The notes: generated by a model not told the origin, from the letters alone. Numbered from the stretch's first letter, positions 1-10,110 are shown. The stretch: 64,000 bases of DNA from Palleronia abyssalis (GCF_900302445.1 NZ_ONZF01000001.1:248001-312000); one strand, 5' to 3'. A program made the numbers and translations.

Positions 1-2687
1 CCCAGCGACCACGACAGTTCGTAGGCGCGCTGGCAATCCTCGACCGTGGCGGTGTTGGGCATGTTGATCGTCTTCGAGATCGCGCCCGAGATGAAGCTTT
101 GCGCCGCCGCCATCATGTGGATGTGGCTGCCGACCGACAGGTAGCGCTTGCCCAGCTTGCCGCAGGCGTTGGCGCAGTCGAACACGTGATAGTGCTTGGG
201 GTCCAGGTGCGGGGCCCCTTCCAGGGTCATGGTCCCGCAGACATGGGCGTTGGCGGCCTCGATCTCCTTGCGGGTGAAGCCCAGGTGACGCAGCAGGTCG
301 AAGCTGGGATCGTTCAGCTTGGCCGCCGGGATGCCCAGCGTGCCGGTGCAGAACGCCTCGCCCAAGGTCCACTGGTTGAAGACGAAGCGGATGTCGAAGG
401 CCGAGGGAAGCGCGGCCTCGATCTTGCGGATCTCCTCGTCGCCGAAGCCGTGGCCGATCAGGGCCGAATGGGTGATCCCCGGTGCGTTGCCAAGGCTGCC
501 GTGGCCGACGGCATAGGCCACGATCTCCTCGACCTGGGCAGAGGTATAGCCCAGGTTCTCCAGCGCGGCGGGGACAGAGCGGTTGATGATCTTGAAGTAG
601 CCGCCACCCGCGAGCTTCTTGAACTTCACCAGGGCGAAGTCCGGCTCGATCCCGGTGGTGTCGCAATCCATGACCAGGCCGATGGTGCCCGTGGGGGCGA
701 TCACGCTGACCTGCGCGTTGCGATAACCGTGGCGTTCACCCAGACGCAGCGCCTCGTTCCAGCTTTGCACGGCCATCTCAACCAGCTGCTGGTCGGGGCA
801 GTTCGCGTGGTCGAGGGCGACAGGCTTGACCGCCAGCCCCTCGTAGCCGTCGGTCTGCCCCATGGCGGCCGTGCGGTGATTGCGGATGACCCGCAGCATG
901 TGGCTGGCGTTTTTCTCGTAGCCCGGGAAGGCACCCAGCTCGCCCGCCATCTCGGCCGAGGTGGCATAGCTGACGCCCGTCATCAGCGCGGTCAGCGCAC
1001 CGCAGAGCGACCGGCCCTCGTCGCTGTCGTAGCCGATTCCGAGGGTCATAAGAAGGCCGCCGATATTGGCATAGCCCAGACCCAGCGTCCGGAAGTCATA
1101 GCTGCGTTGCGCGATCTCCTTCGAGGGGAACTGCGCCATCATCACGCTGATCTCGAGCGTGACGGTCCACAGGCGCGTGGCGTGCATGTAGTCCTGGGCC
1201 TGGAACTGGCCGTCCTTGAGGAAGGTCAGCAGGTTCATGGAGGCCAGGTTACAGGCCGTGTCGTCGAGGAACATGTATTCCGAGCACGGGTTCGAGCCGC
1301 GGATCGGGCCGTCCTCGGGGCAGGTGTGCCACGCGTTGACAGTGTCGTGGAACTGGATGCCGGGATCGGCACAGGCCCAGGCGGCATGGCCCACCTGATC
1401 CCAAAGGTCGCGGGCCTTGATCGTCTTGGCGACGCCACCGTCCGTGCGGCGGATCAGCTCCCAATCGGCATCGTCCTTGACGGCCTTCAGGAACGCGTCG
1501 GTCACGCGGATCGAGTTGTTCGAGTTCTGCCCGGAGACCGAGCTGTAGGCTTCGGAATCCCAGTCGGTGTCGTAGGTCGGGAACTCGATCGAGGTGTAGC
1601 CCTGCCGCGCATAGTCGAGGACGCGCTTGATATAGGTTTCCGGGATGGCGACGGATTTCGCGGATTTCACGGCTGCCTTCAGGCCAGCGTTCACCGTGGG
1701 ATCGCAGGCGTGCTGGATGTCGCCCTCATAGGCGGCGATGGCGGCGAAGATCGCGTTCAGCTCACGCTCGTGCAGCTTCGAGCCGGCCACGAGGGAGGCG
1801 ACCTTCTGCTCTTCGATGACCTTCCAGTTGATGAAGTTCTCGATATCGGGGTGGTCGGCGTCGCAGATCACCATCTTGGCCGCGCGGCGCGTGGTGCCGC
1901 CCGACTTGATCGCGCCCGCCGCGCGGTCGCCGATCTTGAGGAATCCCATCAGGCCCGACGACTTGCCGCCGCCCGACAACGGCTCGCCCTCGCCGCGCAG
2001 CTGGCTGAAGTTGGATCCGGTGCCCGAGCCGTACTTGAACAGCCGTGCCTCGCGGACCCACAGATCCATGATGCCGCCGTCGTTCACCAGGTCGTCCGAG
2101 ACGGACTGGATGAAGCAGGCGTGGGGCTGGGGATGCTCGTAGGCGCTGTCGGACTTGGTCAGCTTGGCCGTTTCCGGGTCGACGTAGAAATGGCCCTGAC
2201 TGGGGCCGTCGATGCCGTACGCCCAGTGAAGGCCGGTGTTGAACCATTGCGGGCTGTTCGGTGCGGCCATCTGGGTGGCCAGCATGAAGCGCATCTCGTC
2301 GAAATAGGCTCGGGCGTCTTCTTCAGAGGTGAAGTAGCCGCCCTTCCAGCCCCAGTAGGCCCAGGCGCCGGCAAGACGATTGAAGACCTGCTTGGCGCTG
2401 GTCTCGCCCACTTTCTCGCACTGACCGTCGGGGACCGAGCGCCACAGGAACTCGGGCACGCCTTTTTCCTTCACGCGCTTGAGCTTGGCGGGCACGCCGG
2501 CCTTGCGGAAGTATTTCTGGGCGATGACGTCGCTGGCGACCTGGCTCCAGATGCGGGGGACTTCGACCTGATCGTTACGGAAGACCACGGTACCGTCGGG
2601 ATTGCGAATCTCGCTGACCGTCGTGGTGAAGGCGAGATCGGCATAGGCGTCCTGCCCGGCCTTGGTAAACTTGCGATCGATCTTCAT
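1..2687 (-). CDS. nrdJ: Vitamin B12-dependent ribonucleoside-diphosphate reductase (class II), 3'-truncated by window edge
   Basis: Class II ribonucleotide reductase makes deoxyribonucleotides using adenosylcobalamin, without needing oxygen. The minus strand is open for 895 codons from ATG at 2687 ([11 protein letters not shown]) to base 1 with no stop, so the C-terminus lies outside. Visible family landmarks are the substrate-binding [15 protein letters not shown] segment, the [15 protein letters not shown] loop, the catalytic region [20 protein letters not shown], and [20 protein letters not shown]. The C-terminal redox Cys tail cannot be seen. The gene is monocistronic as far as visible, downstream of a tRNA-Pro and two candidate NrdR boxes. 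The long plus-strand reading frame over the same bases is an antisense shadow caused by high GC. Confidence 0.96.
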   Translation of the reverse strand, partial: MKIDRKFTKAGQDAYADLAFTTTVSEIRNPDGTVVFRNDQVEVPRIWSQVASDVIAQKYFRKAGVPAKLKRVKEKGVPEFLWRSVPDGQCEKVGETSAKQVFNRLAGAWAYWGWKGGYFTSEEDARAYFDEMRFMLATQMAAPNSPQWFNTGLHWAYGIDGPSQGHFYVDPETAKLTKSDSAYEHPQPHACFIQSVSDDLVNDGGIMDLWVREARLFKYGSGTGSNFSQLRGEGEPLSGGGKSSGLMGFLKIGDRAAGAIKSGGTTRRAAKMVICDADHPDIENFINWKVIEEQKVASLVAGSKLHERELNAIFAAIAAYEGDIQHACDPTVNAGLKAAVKSAKSVAIPETYIKRVLDYARQGYTSIEFPTYDTDWDSEAYSSVSGQNSNNSIRVTDAFLKAVKDDADWELIRRTDGGVAKTIKARDLWDQVGHAAWACADPGIQFHDTVNAWHTCPEDGPIRGSNPCSEYMFLDDTACNLASMNLLTFLKDGQFQAQDYMHATRLWTVTLEISVMMAQFPSKEIAQRSYDFRTLGLGYANIGGLLMTLGIGYDSDEGRSLCGALTALMTGVSYATSAEMAGELGAFPGYEKNASHMLRVIRNHRTAAMGQTDGYEGLAVKPVALDHANCPDQQLVEMAVQSWNEALRLGERHGYRNAQVSVIAPTGTIGLVMDCDTTGIEPDFALVKFKKLAGGGYFKIINRSVPAALENLGYTSAQVEEIVAYAVGHGSLGNAPGITHSALIGHGFGDEEIRKIEAALPSAFDIRFVFNQWTLGEAFCTGTLGIPAAKLNDPSFDLLRHLGFTRKEIEAANAHVCGTMTLEGAPHLDPKHYHVFDCANACGKLGKRYLSVGSHIHMMAAAQSFISGAISKTINMPNTATVEDCQRAYELSWSL

Positions 2688-2768
2688 CTGCGTGCCCTTA
2701 ACATCAATTGAGTGGCTCCGGTGCCGCGTGGGGACCGGAGGGGGCCGTCTGCTTCGGCCCGAACTCGG

Positions 2769-2816
2769 CTACAAGATATGGTGTTGCACCCTTGGTGCGC
2801 CCACAAAATAGAAGCG
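2769..2816 (-). promoter_or_regulatory. Two candidate NrdR boxes upstream of nrdJ
   Basis: On the minus strand ACACCATATCTTGTAG (2784-2769) matches about 12 of 16 positions of the NrdR consensus ACACWATATATWGTGT. A weaker copy lies at 2816-2801 (core CTATTTTGTGG). The gap is 16 bp, the tandem spacing usual for this repressor. The wider nrdJ leader, 2688-3040, shows no convincing coding region. Matching was by eye; nrdR itself is not in the window. Confidence 0.5.
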
Positions 2817-3040
2817 CAATCGCGGCCATCGTCAACAATCTCTTTAGACTTGACGGCGAATTTCCGGACCTGCCCGGGGGCAGATTTCCGAACACACTGA
2901 TTTTTAGGGGTTTCCCGCTTGGGTTGCGAATCGGCGCTGGGGGCGGAGTACGAAAAAGATGCGGCAGATGCACACCATGTGGGCGGAAAGCTCCACAAGA
3001 TATCAACATCTGGGCACGAAAGCTGTGGGTATCTTTTTGA

Positions 3041-3117
<77 letters not shown>

Positions 3118-3180
3118 ACTGGGGCCTTCCTATCGCGCGACGGATCGGATGGGAAGGGCGACCATCACCGCCCGGTTCGC

Positions 3181-3657
3181 TTACTCCGCGCAGGGCCAAG
3201 CCGCGAGGCTTTGTGGGAGGCTCGGATGGCGCAGCACAGTCCCCTCGTCGATGCCAAGCCGGGCGGCCATACCGCCATTGATTTCGAGCACCGCGCGCAC
3301 CGAATCCCCGCCGGGGATCGGCGTCTCGTCCAGGGGAACGGCGTTCTCGTGGATGCGGGTGACGGTTCCGGTCTGATCAAGGAACAGCATGTCGAGGGGG
3401 ATCAGGGTGTTGCGCATCCAGAAACTGGCCGGTTGGGAGCGTTCATAGATGAACAGCATCCCCTCCATCGTCGGCATGTCCTCGACGAACATCAGGCCCT
3501 GGGCACGTTCGGCGGGGTCATCGGCAACCTCTACCGCAAACCGCGCCCTGCCCCAGTCGCCCCGCATCTCGACACTCGTGTCTGCGCAGTCGGCCCATGC
3601 AGGAACCGCACCGAGCAAGAGGAAAAGCGCTACTCGGCCGCTTCCTTGGTATCCCAT
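3181..3657 (-). CDS. DUF192 family secreted protein
   Basis: 158 aa. Residues 1-22 form a signal peptide ending AWA, so the product is exported. The rest is a DUF192 domain with the family hallmarks [40 protein letters not shown] and the C-terminal [14 protein letters not shown] stretch. The biochemical role of DUF192 is not established. The start overlaps the end of the upstream cold-shock gene by 28 nt, so the two are probably co-transcribed and translationally coupled. Confidence 0.9.
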   Translation of the reverse strand: MGYQGSGRVALFLLLGAVPAWADCADTSVEMRGDWGRARFAVEVADDPAERAQGLMFVEDMPTMEGMLFIYERSQPASFWMRNTLIPLDMLFLDQTGTVTRIHENAVPLDETPIPGGDSVRAVLEINGGMAARLGIDEGTVLRHPSLPQSLAAWPCAE

Positions 3658-4238
3658 GATGGCACCAGTTCAATGTTGCTGCGGTCGTCATCCGCCGCGC
3701 GGGGCGCGCCGGTATCCGCAACAGCAGTTTCCCAGAGGAGAACCTGCGTTGCAAGCCGCCCCCGCGCGCCTTCGGCAACCCGAATGGCGATCGCCTCGCC
3801 CGGTTGAAGATCGGCCAGTGCGGACCGACGCAGAACCTCGACATGAATGAACACGTCGTCAGCCAGGCCGAAGACATTCGCAAACCCGAATCCCTTGGAC
3901 CGATCGAACCACTTCACGCGCGCCGGCTCGAGATCTCCTCCGACGACATCCTCGTCGAACGGAAGCGCACGCATGCCATCCTCGTCGCCACCAATCTCGG
4001 GCGGCAGAATCTCCAGGACCTCCTGGGCCTGTATCCCGCGATCCGTCTCGATCACGCGGATACGGATACGGCTGCCGTCGGCGACGCTGTTCTGCCCGTA
4101 ATTGCGCAGCACGTTGGCGTGCAGAAGGATGTCGCGCGGAACGCTCGATACAACGACGAAGCCGTAGCCCTTCGCAGTATCGAACCACTTCACCTGACCG
4201 GTAAAGACTTGGTGCGTGTCTTCATCCTTGTCGAACAT
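3630..4238 (-). CDS. Tandem cold-shock-domain protein
   Basis: 202 aa from the ATG at 4238, preceded by AGGGGA. An in-frame ATG at 4283 would add 15 residues and cannot be excluded. Two cold-shock domains are visible. The first has GQVKWFDTAKGYGFVVV (RNP1-like) and a later ILLHANVLRNYG; the second has ARVKWFDRSKGFGFANV and DVFIHVEVLRRS. They are joined by an acidic linker. Such double-CSD proteins of Rhodobacterales are inferred single-stranded nucleic-acid binders or RNA chaperones. The stop lies inside the DUF192 gene. Confidence 0.92.
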   Translation of the reverse strand: MFDKDEDTHQVFTGQVKWFDTAKGYGFVVVSSVPRDILLHANVLRNYGQNSVADGSRIRIRVIETDRGIQAQEVLEILPPEIGGDEDGMRALPFDEDVVGGDLEPARVKWFDRSKGFGFANVFGLADDVFIHVEVLRRSALADLQPGEAIAIRVAEGARGRLATQVLLWETAVADTGAPRAADDDRSNIELVPSWDTKEAAE

Positions 4239-4370
4239 GTATCCCCTGGCCAGGCTTTCTTCACCCGCTTTGCCGTATCCCATTTTTTCGCCTCGGCTTC
4301 GGAACCGATCCAGACATCCAACGTTTCACGCGTTGGATCCGGTCGCACAATACCCATAAGGCATAGGCGG

Positions 4371-4976
4371 CTACGGAGAAAGTCTTTTTACATCCCATTC
4401 ACGCGATCCACCTGAGTGTGTCCAGATTTCCCGGTCATGCAACCGGTGCGCTCCGTCTTGCCAGAACTCGATGGACACGGGCGTCAGGCGGAACCCGCCC
4501 CAGAACGGTGGGCGCGGCGGAGCATCTCCGAAGCGATCCCTCATCTGCTCGACCTGCGCCTCTAGGGTTGCGCGATCCTTCAAGGGGCGAGACTGCCGGG
4601 ACGCCCACGCGCCCAAGCGAGATCCCAGGTCGCGCGAGGCGTAATAGGCATCCGCCTGCGGACCGTCCTCGCGCCGGACCGACCCGCGCACGCGGACCTG
4701 ACGGCGCAGGGACTTCCAGTGCAGCGCGAAGGCCGCCTTGCCGGATTGCGTCAGCTCGACACCCTTGGTGCTGTCGTAGTTCGTATAGAAAACAAAGGCG
4801 TCTTCCTCGATCTCTTTCAGAAGGACGATCCTGACATTCGGCATCCCGTCCGGATCGACCGTCGCCAGCGAGATGGCGTTGGGATCGTTCGCCTCACTGA
4901 TCTCGGCCTCGGACAGCCACGCGCGGATCAGGTCGAACGGGTCATTCGCGCCGAAGATGCTGGTGGTGGAAGTCAT
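4371..4976 (-). CDS. pdxH: Pyridoxamine/pyridoxine 5'-phosphate oxidase
   Basis: 201 aa. It oxidises PNP and PMP to pyridoxal 5'-phosphate with FMN and O2, the last step of PLP supply. Landmarks are [35 protein letters not shown], the FMN-binding [23 protein letters not shown], the FWGGFRL substrate region and the terminal WDVKRLSP. The ATG at 4976 gives family length. The open frame continues upstream to 5897 only because it is antisense to fabI. The gene is divergent from fabI across an 84-nt gap. Confidence 0.95.
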   Translation of the reverse strand: MTSTTSIFGANDPFDLIRAWLSEAEISEANDPNAISLATVDPDGMPNVRIVLLKEIEEDAFVFYTNYDSTKGVELTQSGKAAFALHWKSLRRQVRVRGSVRREDGPQADAYYASRDLGSRLGAWASRQSRPLKDRATLEAQVEQMRDRFGDAPPRPPFWGGFRLTPVSIEFWQDGAHRLHDREIWTHSGGSREWDVKRLSP

Positions 4977-5060
4977 GCGGTGCCCCCTGCACGTCTTGAT
5001 GGTCTTGCGACTATCCCCTAAAGCCTCCGGACGGATAATGGAATTGATGGGGCGGATACC

Positions 5061-5864
5061 ATGGCGGGATTGATGGCGGGCAAACGCGGCCTGATCATGG
5101 GGTTGGCCAACGACAAGTCCATCGCCTGGGGCATCGCCAAGGCCCTGGCCGACCAAGGGGCCGAACTTTGCTTCTCGTACCAGGGCGACGCGTTGAAGAA
5201 GCGGGTCGTGCCTCTGGCCGAAAGCTTGGGCTCGGACTTCATGGTCGAGTGCAACGTGGCCGACATGGACAGCCTCGACAGCTTGTTCGAAGCGGTCAAG
5301 GACCGCTGGGGCAAGCTGGACTTCGTGGTTCACGCCATCGGGTTCTCGGACAAGTCGGAACTGCGCGGCCGCTACGTCGACACCAGCCGCGAGAACTTCC
5401 GGATGAGCCTGGATATTTCGTGCTATTCCTTTACGGCCGTCATGCAGCGCGCCGAGAAACTGATGACCGACGGCGGATCGGCCCTGACGCTGACCTATTA
5501 CGGCGCCGAGAAAGTGATGCCGCATTACAACGTGATGGGCGTCGCCAAGGCCGCGCTGGAGGCATCGGTGCGCTATATGGCCGAGGATCTGGGCCGCGAC
5601 GGCATCCGCGTGAACGCGATCAGCGCGGGTACGATCAAGACGCTGGCCGCTTCGGGCATTGGCGACTTCCGCTACATCATGAAGTGGAACGAGTACAACT
5701 CGCCCCTGCGCCGCACCGTCACGCAGGAAGAGGTTGGCAAGTCGGCCCTGTACCTGCTGTCCGATCTGGGCAGCGCGGTCACCGGCGAGGTTCTGCACGT
5801 CGATTCCGGGTATCACGTCGTCGGCATGAAGAACCCCGACGCACCGGACATCACCCGGGACTGA
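5061..5864 (+). CDS. fabI: Enoyl-[acyl-carrier-protein] reductase (NADH)
   Basis: 267 aa short-chain dehydrogenase that performs the last reduction of each fatty-acid elongation cycle. The N-terminal glycine-rich segment [17 protein letters not shown] binds NADH, and the FabI-type catalytic pair Y156-x6-K163 lies in [11 protein letters not shown]. The motif [12 protein letters not shown] is the usual FabI substrate-loop region, and the C-terminus [17 protein letters not shown] is typical. The start ATG at 5061 precedes the nucleotide fold by a few residues. A LysE gene begins 4 nt after the stop, suggesting co-transcription. Confidence 0.96.
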   Translation: MAGLMAGKRGLIMGLANDKSIAWGIAKALADQGAELCFSYQGDALKKRVVPLAESLGSDFMVECNVADMDSLDSLFEAVKDRWGKLDFVVHAIGFSDKSELRGRYVDTSRENFRMSLDISCYSFTAVMQRAEKLMTDGGSALTLTYYGAEKVMPHYNVMGVAKAALEASVRYMAEDLGRDGIRVNAISAGTIKTLAASGIGDFRYIMKWNEYNSPLRRTVTQEEVGKSALYLLSDLGSAVTGEVLHVDSGYHVVGMKNPDAPDITRD

Positions 5865-5868
5865 GGGG

Positions 5869-6480
5869 GTGGAGGGCGCGCACCTCCTCGCGTTCAACGC
5901 GACCCTTCTGGCGGCGATCCTGTCGCCCGGCCCTGCCCTGATCTACGCGCTGCGAGTTTCGATCGTCGAAGGGCGCATGGCCGGCATGCTGACGGGCGCG
6001 GGCCTTGGCCTGGTCGCCGCGATGTGGACGGGCCTTGCGCTTCTGGGCCTCGACCAGGTGTTCGCGGCCGTGCCTTGGGCTTACGGAGCGCTGAAGATCG
6101 GCGGTGCGCTGTATCTTCTGTGGATTGCGGCGCAGACTTGGCGCGATGCGAAGGAGCCCATCGGTCCGCTGGCGCGGCCGGTCCGTCCGGGGCGGTTCGT
6201 GCTTCACGGCGCGCTCATCAACTTGGCGAACCCGAAATCGGTCCTGTTCGCTGCGGCCGTGCTGCTGGTGATCTTTCCGGCGGACCTGAGGGGGGCCGAG
6301 ATGGCGTTGATCGTCGGCAATCATCTGGCGGTCGAGGTCGCGTTCTACGCAATTCTGGCCACAGTTCTGTCGCGCCCGGCGGCCCGATCCGCATATTTGG
6401 GGGCGAAACCGCTGCTCGACCGCATCGCAGGCGCGGTTCTGGCTGTCCTTGGCCTGAAGCTGCTGTTCACCCGCGCATGA
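5869..6480 (+). CDS. LysE/RhtB-family amino-acid exporter
   Basis: 203 aa inner-membrane protein with about six hydrophobic segments. LysE-family features are the N-terminal [14 protein letters not shown], the middle [15 protein letters not shown], and [19 protein letters not shown]. The start is a GTG at 5869, only 4 nt after the fabI stop, with a G-rich ribosome-binding stretch partly inside fabI. Members export amino acids or derivatives; the substrate is not predictable. The stop overlaps the start of a second LysE gene (ATGA). Confidence 0.9.
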   Translation: MEGAHLLAFNATLLAAILSPGPALIYALRVSIVEGRMAGMLTGAGLGLVAAMWTGLALLGLDQVFAAVPWAYGALKIGGALYLLWIAAQTWRDAKEPIGPLARPVRPGRFVLHGALINLANPKSVLFAAAVLLVIFPADLRGAEMALIVGNHLAVEVAFYAILATVLSRPAARSAYLGAKPLLDRIAGAVLAVLGLKLLFTRA

Positions 6481-7091
6481 GCATCGCCGCGATCATCGGC
6501 GTGGCCATCGCGCATCTTCTGGCAGCGATCTCTCCGGGGCCGTCCTTCGTGTTGTCGATCCGCACCGCCGCGTCCGAGGGGTTTCGTCCCGCGGCCGGTC
6601 TGGCAATGGGGTTCGGGCTGGGCGCCATGATCTGGGCGTTCGCGGCACTTGCCGGTCTGGCGCTGTTGTTCGAGATCGTGCCGCCCCTGTTCCTGGTGCT
6701 GAAGATCGGTGGCGGGCTTTTCCTTCTTTGGCTGGCGTACAAGATGTGGGCCCATGCAGATGACCCGATGCCCACAGTGGCCCCGGATGCGCCCCCGCGC
6801 GGACTGATCTCGGCCATCCGGCTGGGCACGCTGACGCAGCTGGCCAACCCAAAGCCCGCGATTTTCTTTGGCGCGGTCTTCGTCGGCCTCGTCCCGCCCG
6901 AGGCCAGCTGGACAGTCAAATCCCTGATCCTGTTCAATATCCTGTGGGTCGAAACGCTGTGGTACCTGGTCACCGCACGCGCCTTTTCGTTGCCGAAACC
7001 CCGGGCGGCCTACGGCGCGGCGAAAGGATGGCTGGACCGTGGGATGGGCACAATACTGGGCGGGCTCGGCCTCAAGGTTGCGCTGGGCTGA
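6477..7091 (+). CDS. LysE/RhtB-family amino-acid exporter (second copy)
   Basis: 204 aa, start ATG at 6477 overlapping the previous stop by 4 nt, so the pair is translationally coupled. LysE signature segments are AISPGPSFVLSIRTA, GGGLFLLWLAYKMW and TQLANPKPAIFFGAVFVGL. Identity to the preceding copy is visible but modest, so this is an old tandem duplication rather than a recent one. The two might form a heteromeric or dual-specificity exporter; the substrate is unknown. Confidence 0.9.
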   Translation: MSIAAIIGVAIAHLLAAISPGPSFVLSIRTAASEGFRPAAGLAMGFGLGAMIWAFAALAGLALLFEIVPPLFLVLKIGGGLFLLWLAYKMWAHADDPMPTVAPDAPPRGLISAIRLGTLTQLANPKPAIFFGAVFVGLVPPEASWTVKSLILFNILWVETLWYLVTARAFSLPKPRAAYGAAKGWLDRGMGTILGGLGLKVALG

Positions 7092-7112
7092 TACGAGGAA
7101 AGGAACGCTGCC

Positions 7113-7634
7113 ATGACCGATCGACTGCCCCATGAAAAGGGGTTCCACGTCAGCTGGGACCAGTTGCACCGGGATGCCCGCGCGCTGGCGTGGCGCCTGG
7201 ACGGGCTGGGCCCCGAAGGCGACGCCGGGGACCGCGGGGGCGGCTGGCGCGCGGTCGTGGCCATCACGCGCGGCGGCATGGCGCCCGCGATGATCGTGGC
7301 CCGCGAACTCGACATTCGTGTCGTGGATACGATCAGCGTCAAAAGCTACGACCACCAGTCGCAGACCGAGGCGCGCGTGCTGAAAAGCCCCGACACCGAG
7401 ATGATGGGCGACGGTACCGGCATCCTGATCGTCGACGATCTGGTGGATTCGGGTCGCACGTTGGAAATCGTACGGGCGCAGTTCCCGATGGCCCATTTCG
7501 CCACGGTATACGCCAAGCCAAAAGGCCGGCCGCAGGTGGATACCTACATCACCGAAGTCAGTCAGGACACGTGGATCTTTTTCCCCTGGGACATGGGGTT
7601 GCAATACGTGCCCCCCTATCGTGGAACGGATTGA
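7113..7634 (+). CDS. gpt: Xanthine phosphoribosyltransferase
   Basis: 173 aa purine-salvage enzyme converting xanthine or guanine plus PRPP to XMP or GMP. The PRPP-binding motif is [14 protein letters not shown], preceded by the family segments [28 protein letters not shown] and VKSYDHQSQ, and followed by WIFFPWDMG. Length and N-terminus ([21 protein letters not shown]) agree with Gpt of alphaproteobacteria. An intrinsic terminator follows immediately. Confidence 0.92.
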   Translation: MTDRLPHEKGFHVSWDQLHRDARALAWRLDGLGPEGDAGDRGGGWRAVVAITRGGMAPAMIVARELDIRVVDTISVKSYDHQSQTEARVLKSPDTEMMGDGTGILIVDDLVDSGRTLEIVRAQFPMAHFATVYAKPKGRPQVDTYITEVSQDTWIFFPWDMGLQYVPPYRGTD

Positions 7635-7642
7635 GCCACGAA

Positions 7643-7668
7643 AAAGGGCGCGTCACGGCGCGCCCTTT
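7643..7668. terminator. Bidirectional intrinsic terminator
   Basis: AAAGGGCGCG (7643-7652) pairs perfectly with CGCGCCCTTT (7659-7668) around a 6-nt loop, with A-rich sequence before and T-rich sequence within the stem. It lies between convergent gpt and the 7699-8157 gene, so it can serve both. Confidence 0.85.
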
Positions 7669-7698
7669 CAAACTTGACACTGATGAACGGAGCATCGG

Positions 7699-8157
7699 CT
7701 AGGCCGCGTCCAGCTCATCTTTCAGGATCTTCTCGATATCGTCGAGATTGTGGTTCGTCAGGGTCTTCGGGACCTCGGCGACCACCTTGTGCTCGACCTC
7801 CTGATGCATCTTGGATCGCAGTTCACCCAACACACCGGGGGACGCGACCAGCACGATATCCTTGAACGCCCCCTTGTGGGCCTTCTTGTACAGCATATCG
7901 GCCAGATCATCGGCAAAGCGATCCTTCGCCAGCTGGTGCCAGTCCGTGTCCTCGACGGCCGAGCGATGCACGCTTGGGCCGTCATTGAACCGCCCGCGCC
8001 GGTTGGCGGATTGGGCGTGGTCGGGCGGGTTCTCTTGCTCTTCCTTGCTCAGAACGGTCAGATATGGGTTTTCGTGATCGGTCTGGTTTTCCAGGATCAA
8101 CGCCTTCTCGCCGTCCGCGATCAGGACCCATGTTCCTTTTGTCAGTCGTGCGCTCAT
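7699..8157 (-). CDS. Host-attachment family protein
   Basis: 152 aa from ATG at 8157 (MSARLTKGTWVLIADGEKAL). The sequence resembles the Host_attach family, first linked to attachment of Agrobacterium to plants but widespread in free-living alphaproteobacteria and of unproven function. Visible features are the N-terminal WVLIADGEKALI strand, a polar linker with GRGRFNDG-like composition, and a C-terminal half FKDIVLVASPGVLGELR resembling an eRF1/Pelota-like fold. The upstream 82-aa gene ends 1 nt before this start. Confidence 0.8.
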   Translation of the reverse strand: MSARLTKGTWVLIADGEKALILENQTDHENPYLTVLSKEEQENPPDHAQSANRRGRFNDGPSVHRSAVEDTDWHQLAKDRFADDLADMLYKKAHKGAFKDIVLVASPGVLGELRSKMHQEVEHKVVAEVPKTLTNHNLDDIEKILKDELDAA

Positions 8158-8158
8158 C

Positions 8159-8407
8159 TCAGCTGCCCTTCCCGTCTTCGTCGCCCGTGCCGTGAAGACC
8201 GCCAAGGTTGCCTTCGCCCTTCTCGTCCTGCTTCGTGACGCGGGTCGCACCTTCACCGTGCTCGGTCTGCCGGCGCTCGTCCCGCGTCCCGACCGAGCGT
8301 TCCAGCTCGCCCTGCGCGCGGCCCGAATGACCGGGCGTGCCAACCTTGTCGTCGACATATTGTTCGGTTTCGCTCGTGCCGTCCTTGGATCGCTTGCGTT
8401 CGGCCAT
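8159..8407 (-). CDS. Small highly charged hypothetical protein
   Basis: 82 aa from ATG at 8407 (MAERKRSKDGTSETEQY). It is almost entirely hydrophilic, rich in Gly, Glu, Lys and Arg, with no Cys and no membrane segment, and probably disordered. It ends one base before the host-attachment gene and is read in the same direction, so the two are likely one operon, possibly stress-related. I do not recognise a family. Confidence 0.6.
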   Translation of the reverse strand: MAERKRSKDGTSETEQYVDDKVGTPGHSGRAQGELERSVGTRDERRQTEHGEGATRVTKQDEKGEGNLGGLHGTGDEDGKGS

Positions 8408-8469
8408 TGGGAGGCTCCTGTTTATCGTTGAACTCTGAAAATCAACGAGCGGCCCCGGGTCGCGGTTCC

Positions 8470-8778
8470 TCAAGCCTGGTTGCGTGCGCGGTCCAGAAGC
8501 CAGGTCAGCGCGGCAGGTTCCCCGACCCTCGCCTTGGTGCCGGCTACGGTCATGACGACGGGAACCTCGTCCTCGATCCGTTCCCAAAGCCACTCGGCGG
8601 CCGTCTCGGTCCGGACATCTTCGGTCAAGACAAGGCTCAGCGTCAGGCGATATCCACTCTCCGTGCCCAGGCTGGTCTGCATGTCGACCGCTTGGCAAGC
8701 GACCCCGGCCGGCGTGCGCATTGGCGCGCGCAGGATCGCGGCTGTTTCGGCGTCGATGTCGTCCAGAATGACCAGCAT
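8470..8778 (-). CDS. Hypothetical protein
   Basis: 102 aa, not recognised. It contains alternating hydrophobic strands (MLVILDDIDAETAAIL, YRLTLSLVLTE, VPVVMTVAGTKA) and a tryptophan-bearing helix (TAAEWLWERIEDE), suggesting a small soluble alpha/beta protein. The start ATG at 8778 lies just downstream of the sodB terminator, so it probably has its own promoter or depends on readthrough. Confidence 0.6.
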   Translation of the reverse strand: MLVILDDIDAETAAILRAPMRTPAGVACQAVDMQTSLGTESGYRLTLSLVLTEDVRTETAAEWLWERIEDEVPVVMTVAGTKARVGEPAALTWLLDRARNQA

Positions 8779-8789
8779 GGCACCCCCAA

Positions 8790-8817
8790 AAGAAAAAAAG
8801 CCCCGCCGAAGCGGGGC
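8790..8817 (-). terminator. Intrinsic terminator of sodB
   Basis: On the minus strand GCCCCGC (8817-8811) pairs with GCGGGGC (8806-8800) around a 4-nt loop, followed by TTTTTTTCT. It starts 21 nt past the sodB stop. Confidence 0.88.
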
Positions 8818-8837
8818 CTTGCGTTCAGTTCCTCAAG

Positions 8838-9437
8838 TCACATGCGCGATGCGACAGCTTCCCAATTCACCAGCTTGTCGAGGAAGTTCGACAAGTAGGC
8901 AGGGCGCTTGTTGCGGAAGTCGATATAATACGAATGCTCCCACACGTCGCAGCCTAGAAGCGCGGTCTGGTCGAAGCATAGCGGGTTCACGCCGTTCTCG
9001 GTCGAGGTGACCTTGAGGCCGCCGGTGGAGTCCTTGACCAGCCAGACCCAGCCCGAGCCGAACTGGCCGCCGCCCTTGGTCGCGAACTCTTCCTTGAACG
9101 CATCGACCGAGCCGAAGCTGTCGGCCAGCGCGCTTTCGACTTCGGACGGCATCTTGCTGTCGCCGGGCGTCATCCACTCCCAGAACTGGACGTGGTTCCA
9201 GTATTGCGAGGCGTTGTTGAACAGCCCCGACTGGGCAACCGCGCCCTTGTCGTAGGTGCCCTTGACGATCTCTTCAATCGACTTGCCCTCCCACTCGGAG
9301 CCCTTGACCATGTCGGCGGTCTTGTCGGCATAGGCCTTGTGGTGGATGTCGTGGTGGTATTCCAGCGTCTCGCGGCTCATGCCCTTGTCGGCCAGCGCGT
9401 CGTGGGCATAGGGTAGATCGGGAAGTTCGAATGCCAT
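8838..9437 (-). CDS. sodB: Superoxide dismutase [Fe]
   Basis: 199 aa cytoplasmic enzyme that dismutates superoxide. The metal ligands fall at H28 (in EYHHDIHH), H82 (YWNHVQFWEW), D164 and H168 (DVWEHSYY). The GLFNNASQYWNH and FGSGWVWLV motifs, and Gln near the FGSGW block (GGGQFGSGW), favour the iron form, though Fe/Mn specificity is not certain from sequence. The gene stands alone, followed by an intrinsic terminator. Confidence 0.95.
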   Translation of the reverse strand: MAFELPDLPYAHDALADKGMSRETLEYHHDIHHKAYADKTADMVKGSEWEGKSIEEIVKGTYDKGAVAQSGLFNNASQYWNHVQFWEWMTPGDSKMPSEVESALADSFGSVDAFKEEFATKGGGQFGSGWVWLVKDSTGGLKVTSTENGVNPLCFDQTALLGCDVWEHSYYIDFRNKRPAYLSNFLDKLVNWEAVASRM

Positions 9438-9528
9438 GTCGGAGGTCCTCCGTTCGGATAAGAATGTCTCGCGGGCGGAATGCCACGTTGATCACGCGGC
9501 CTTCGCTCACTTGTGACACGACATAGGC

Positions 9529-10110
9529 CTAATGGGGCGCGCGAAAACCCTGGAACGCACCGACTTCGCCGCCTTTTCTGCTGCTGATCGCCAGGACGTC
9601 GAACGCATAGCGCCCGACTGACCGGAAGCAGAGGACATGCGCGGTCCGCTCGTCGGACAGCCAAACGGCGGCCGGGATCTGCGACAGCCGCGTGCGGCGG
9701 AAGGTGCCGGGGGTCATCGTCGCCATGTCGATCGGCGTGACCTTCGCCAGAACCTCGCGCACCCCTGCGCCCTCTAGCCGGATCGCCGCGCGCATATCGC
9801 TGACGTCGAGCGCAAGGTGATGCGCGTCCCCCAGGGCCTCGGACAACTGCGACAGGGTTCCTGCCGCGGCATCGGGCGATGTCAGCAGCAAAAGCTCGTC
9901 CGGGGACATCCAGGCCACAGCACCCCGGTCGCCCGTCGCGATGGCCAGCGGATCGGGCACCCCGCAGCCGATCGCGGCCTGCAAGGCGTCGCGCAGGCTG
10001 CTGCTGTCCAGATCGCCCCTCAGCTGGATCATGCCCCGGGGTTCGTCTTCGGAAACGGTGACATACCCGGCGAAGCTGTCACCCTGCAGCGCGGTCATCG
10101 GTTCAGACAT
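9529..10110 (-). CDS. soxG: Sarcosine oxidase, gamma subunit
   Basis: 193 aa, last gene of the soxBDAG-type operon. The gamma subunit belongs to the heterotetrameric, folate-dependent sarcosine oxidase that converts sarcosine to glycine, formaldehyde (trapped on tetrahydrofolate) and H2O2. Family features include RGDLDSSSLRDALQAAIG, WMSPDELLLL, LDVSDMRAAIRLEGAGVREVL, GTFRRTRLSQIPAAVWL and the C-terminal FRSVGRYAFDVL. The start overlaps the soxA stop by 8 nt. Confidence 0.92.
   Translation of the reverse strand: MSEPMTALQGDSFAGYVTVSEDEPRGMIQLRGDLDSSSLRDALQAAIGCGVPDPLAIATGDRGAVAWMSPDELLLLTSPDAAAGTLSQLSEALGDAHHLALDVSDMRAAIRLEGAGVREVLAKVTPIDMATMTPGTFRRTRLSQIPAAVWLSDERTAHVLCFRSVGRYAFDVLAISSRKGGEVGAFQGFRAPH

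Noticed and set aside
99-2711. 870-codon plus-strand reading frame
   Set aside because: Antisense to nrdJ, which has unmistakable family motifs; typical GC-rich shadow frame with no domain.
6345-7604. 419-codon minus-strand frame over the LysE and gpt genes
   Set aside because: Shadow of three clear plus-strand genes.
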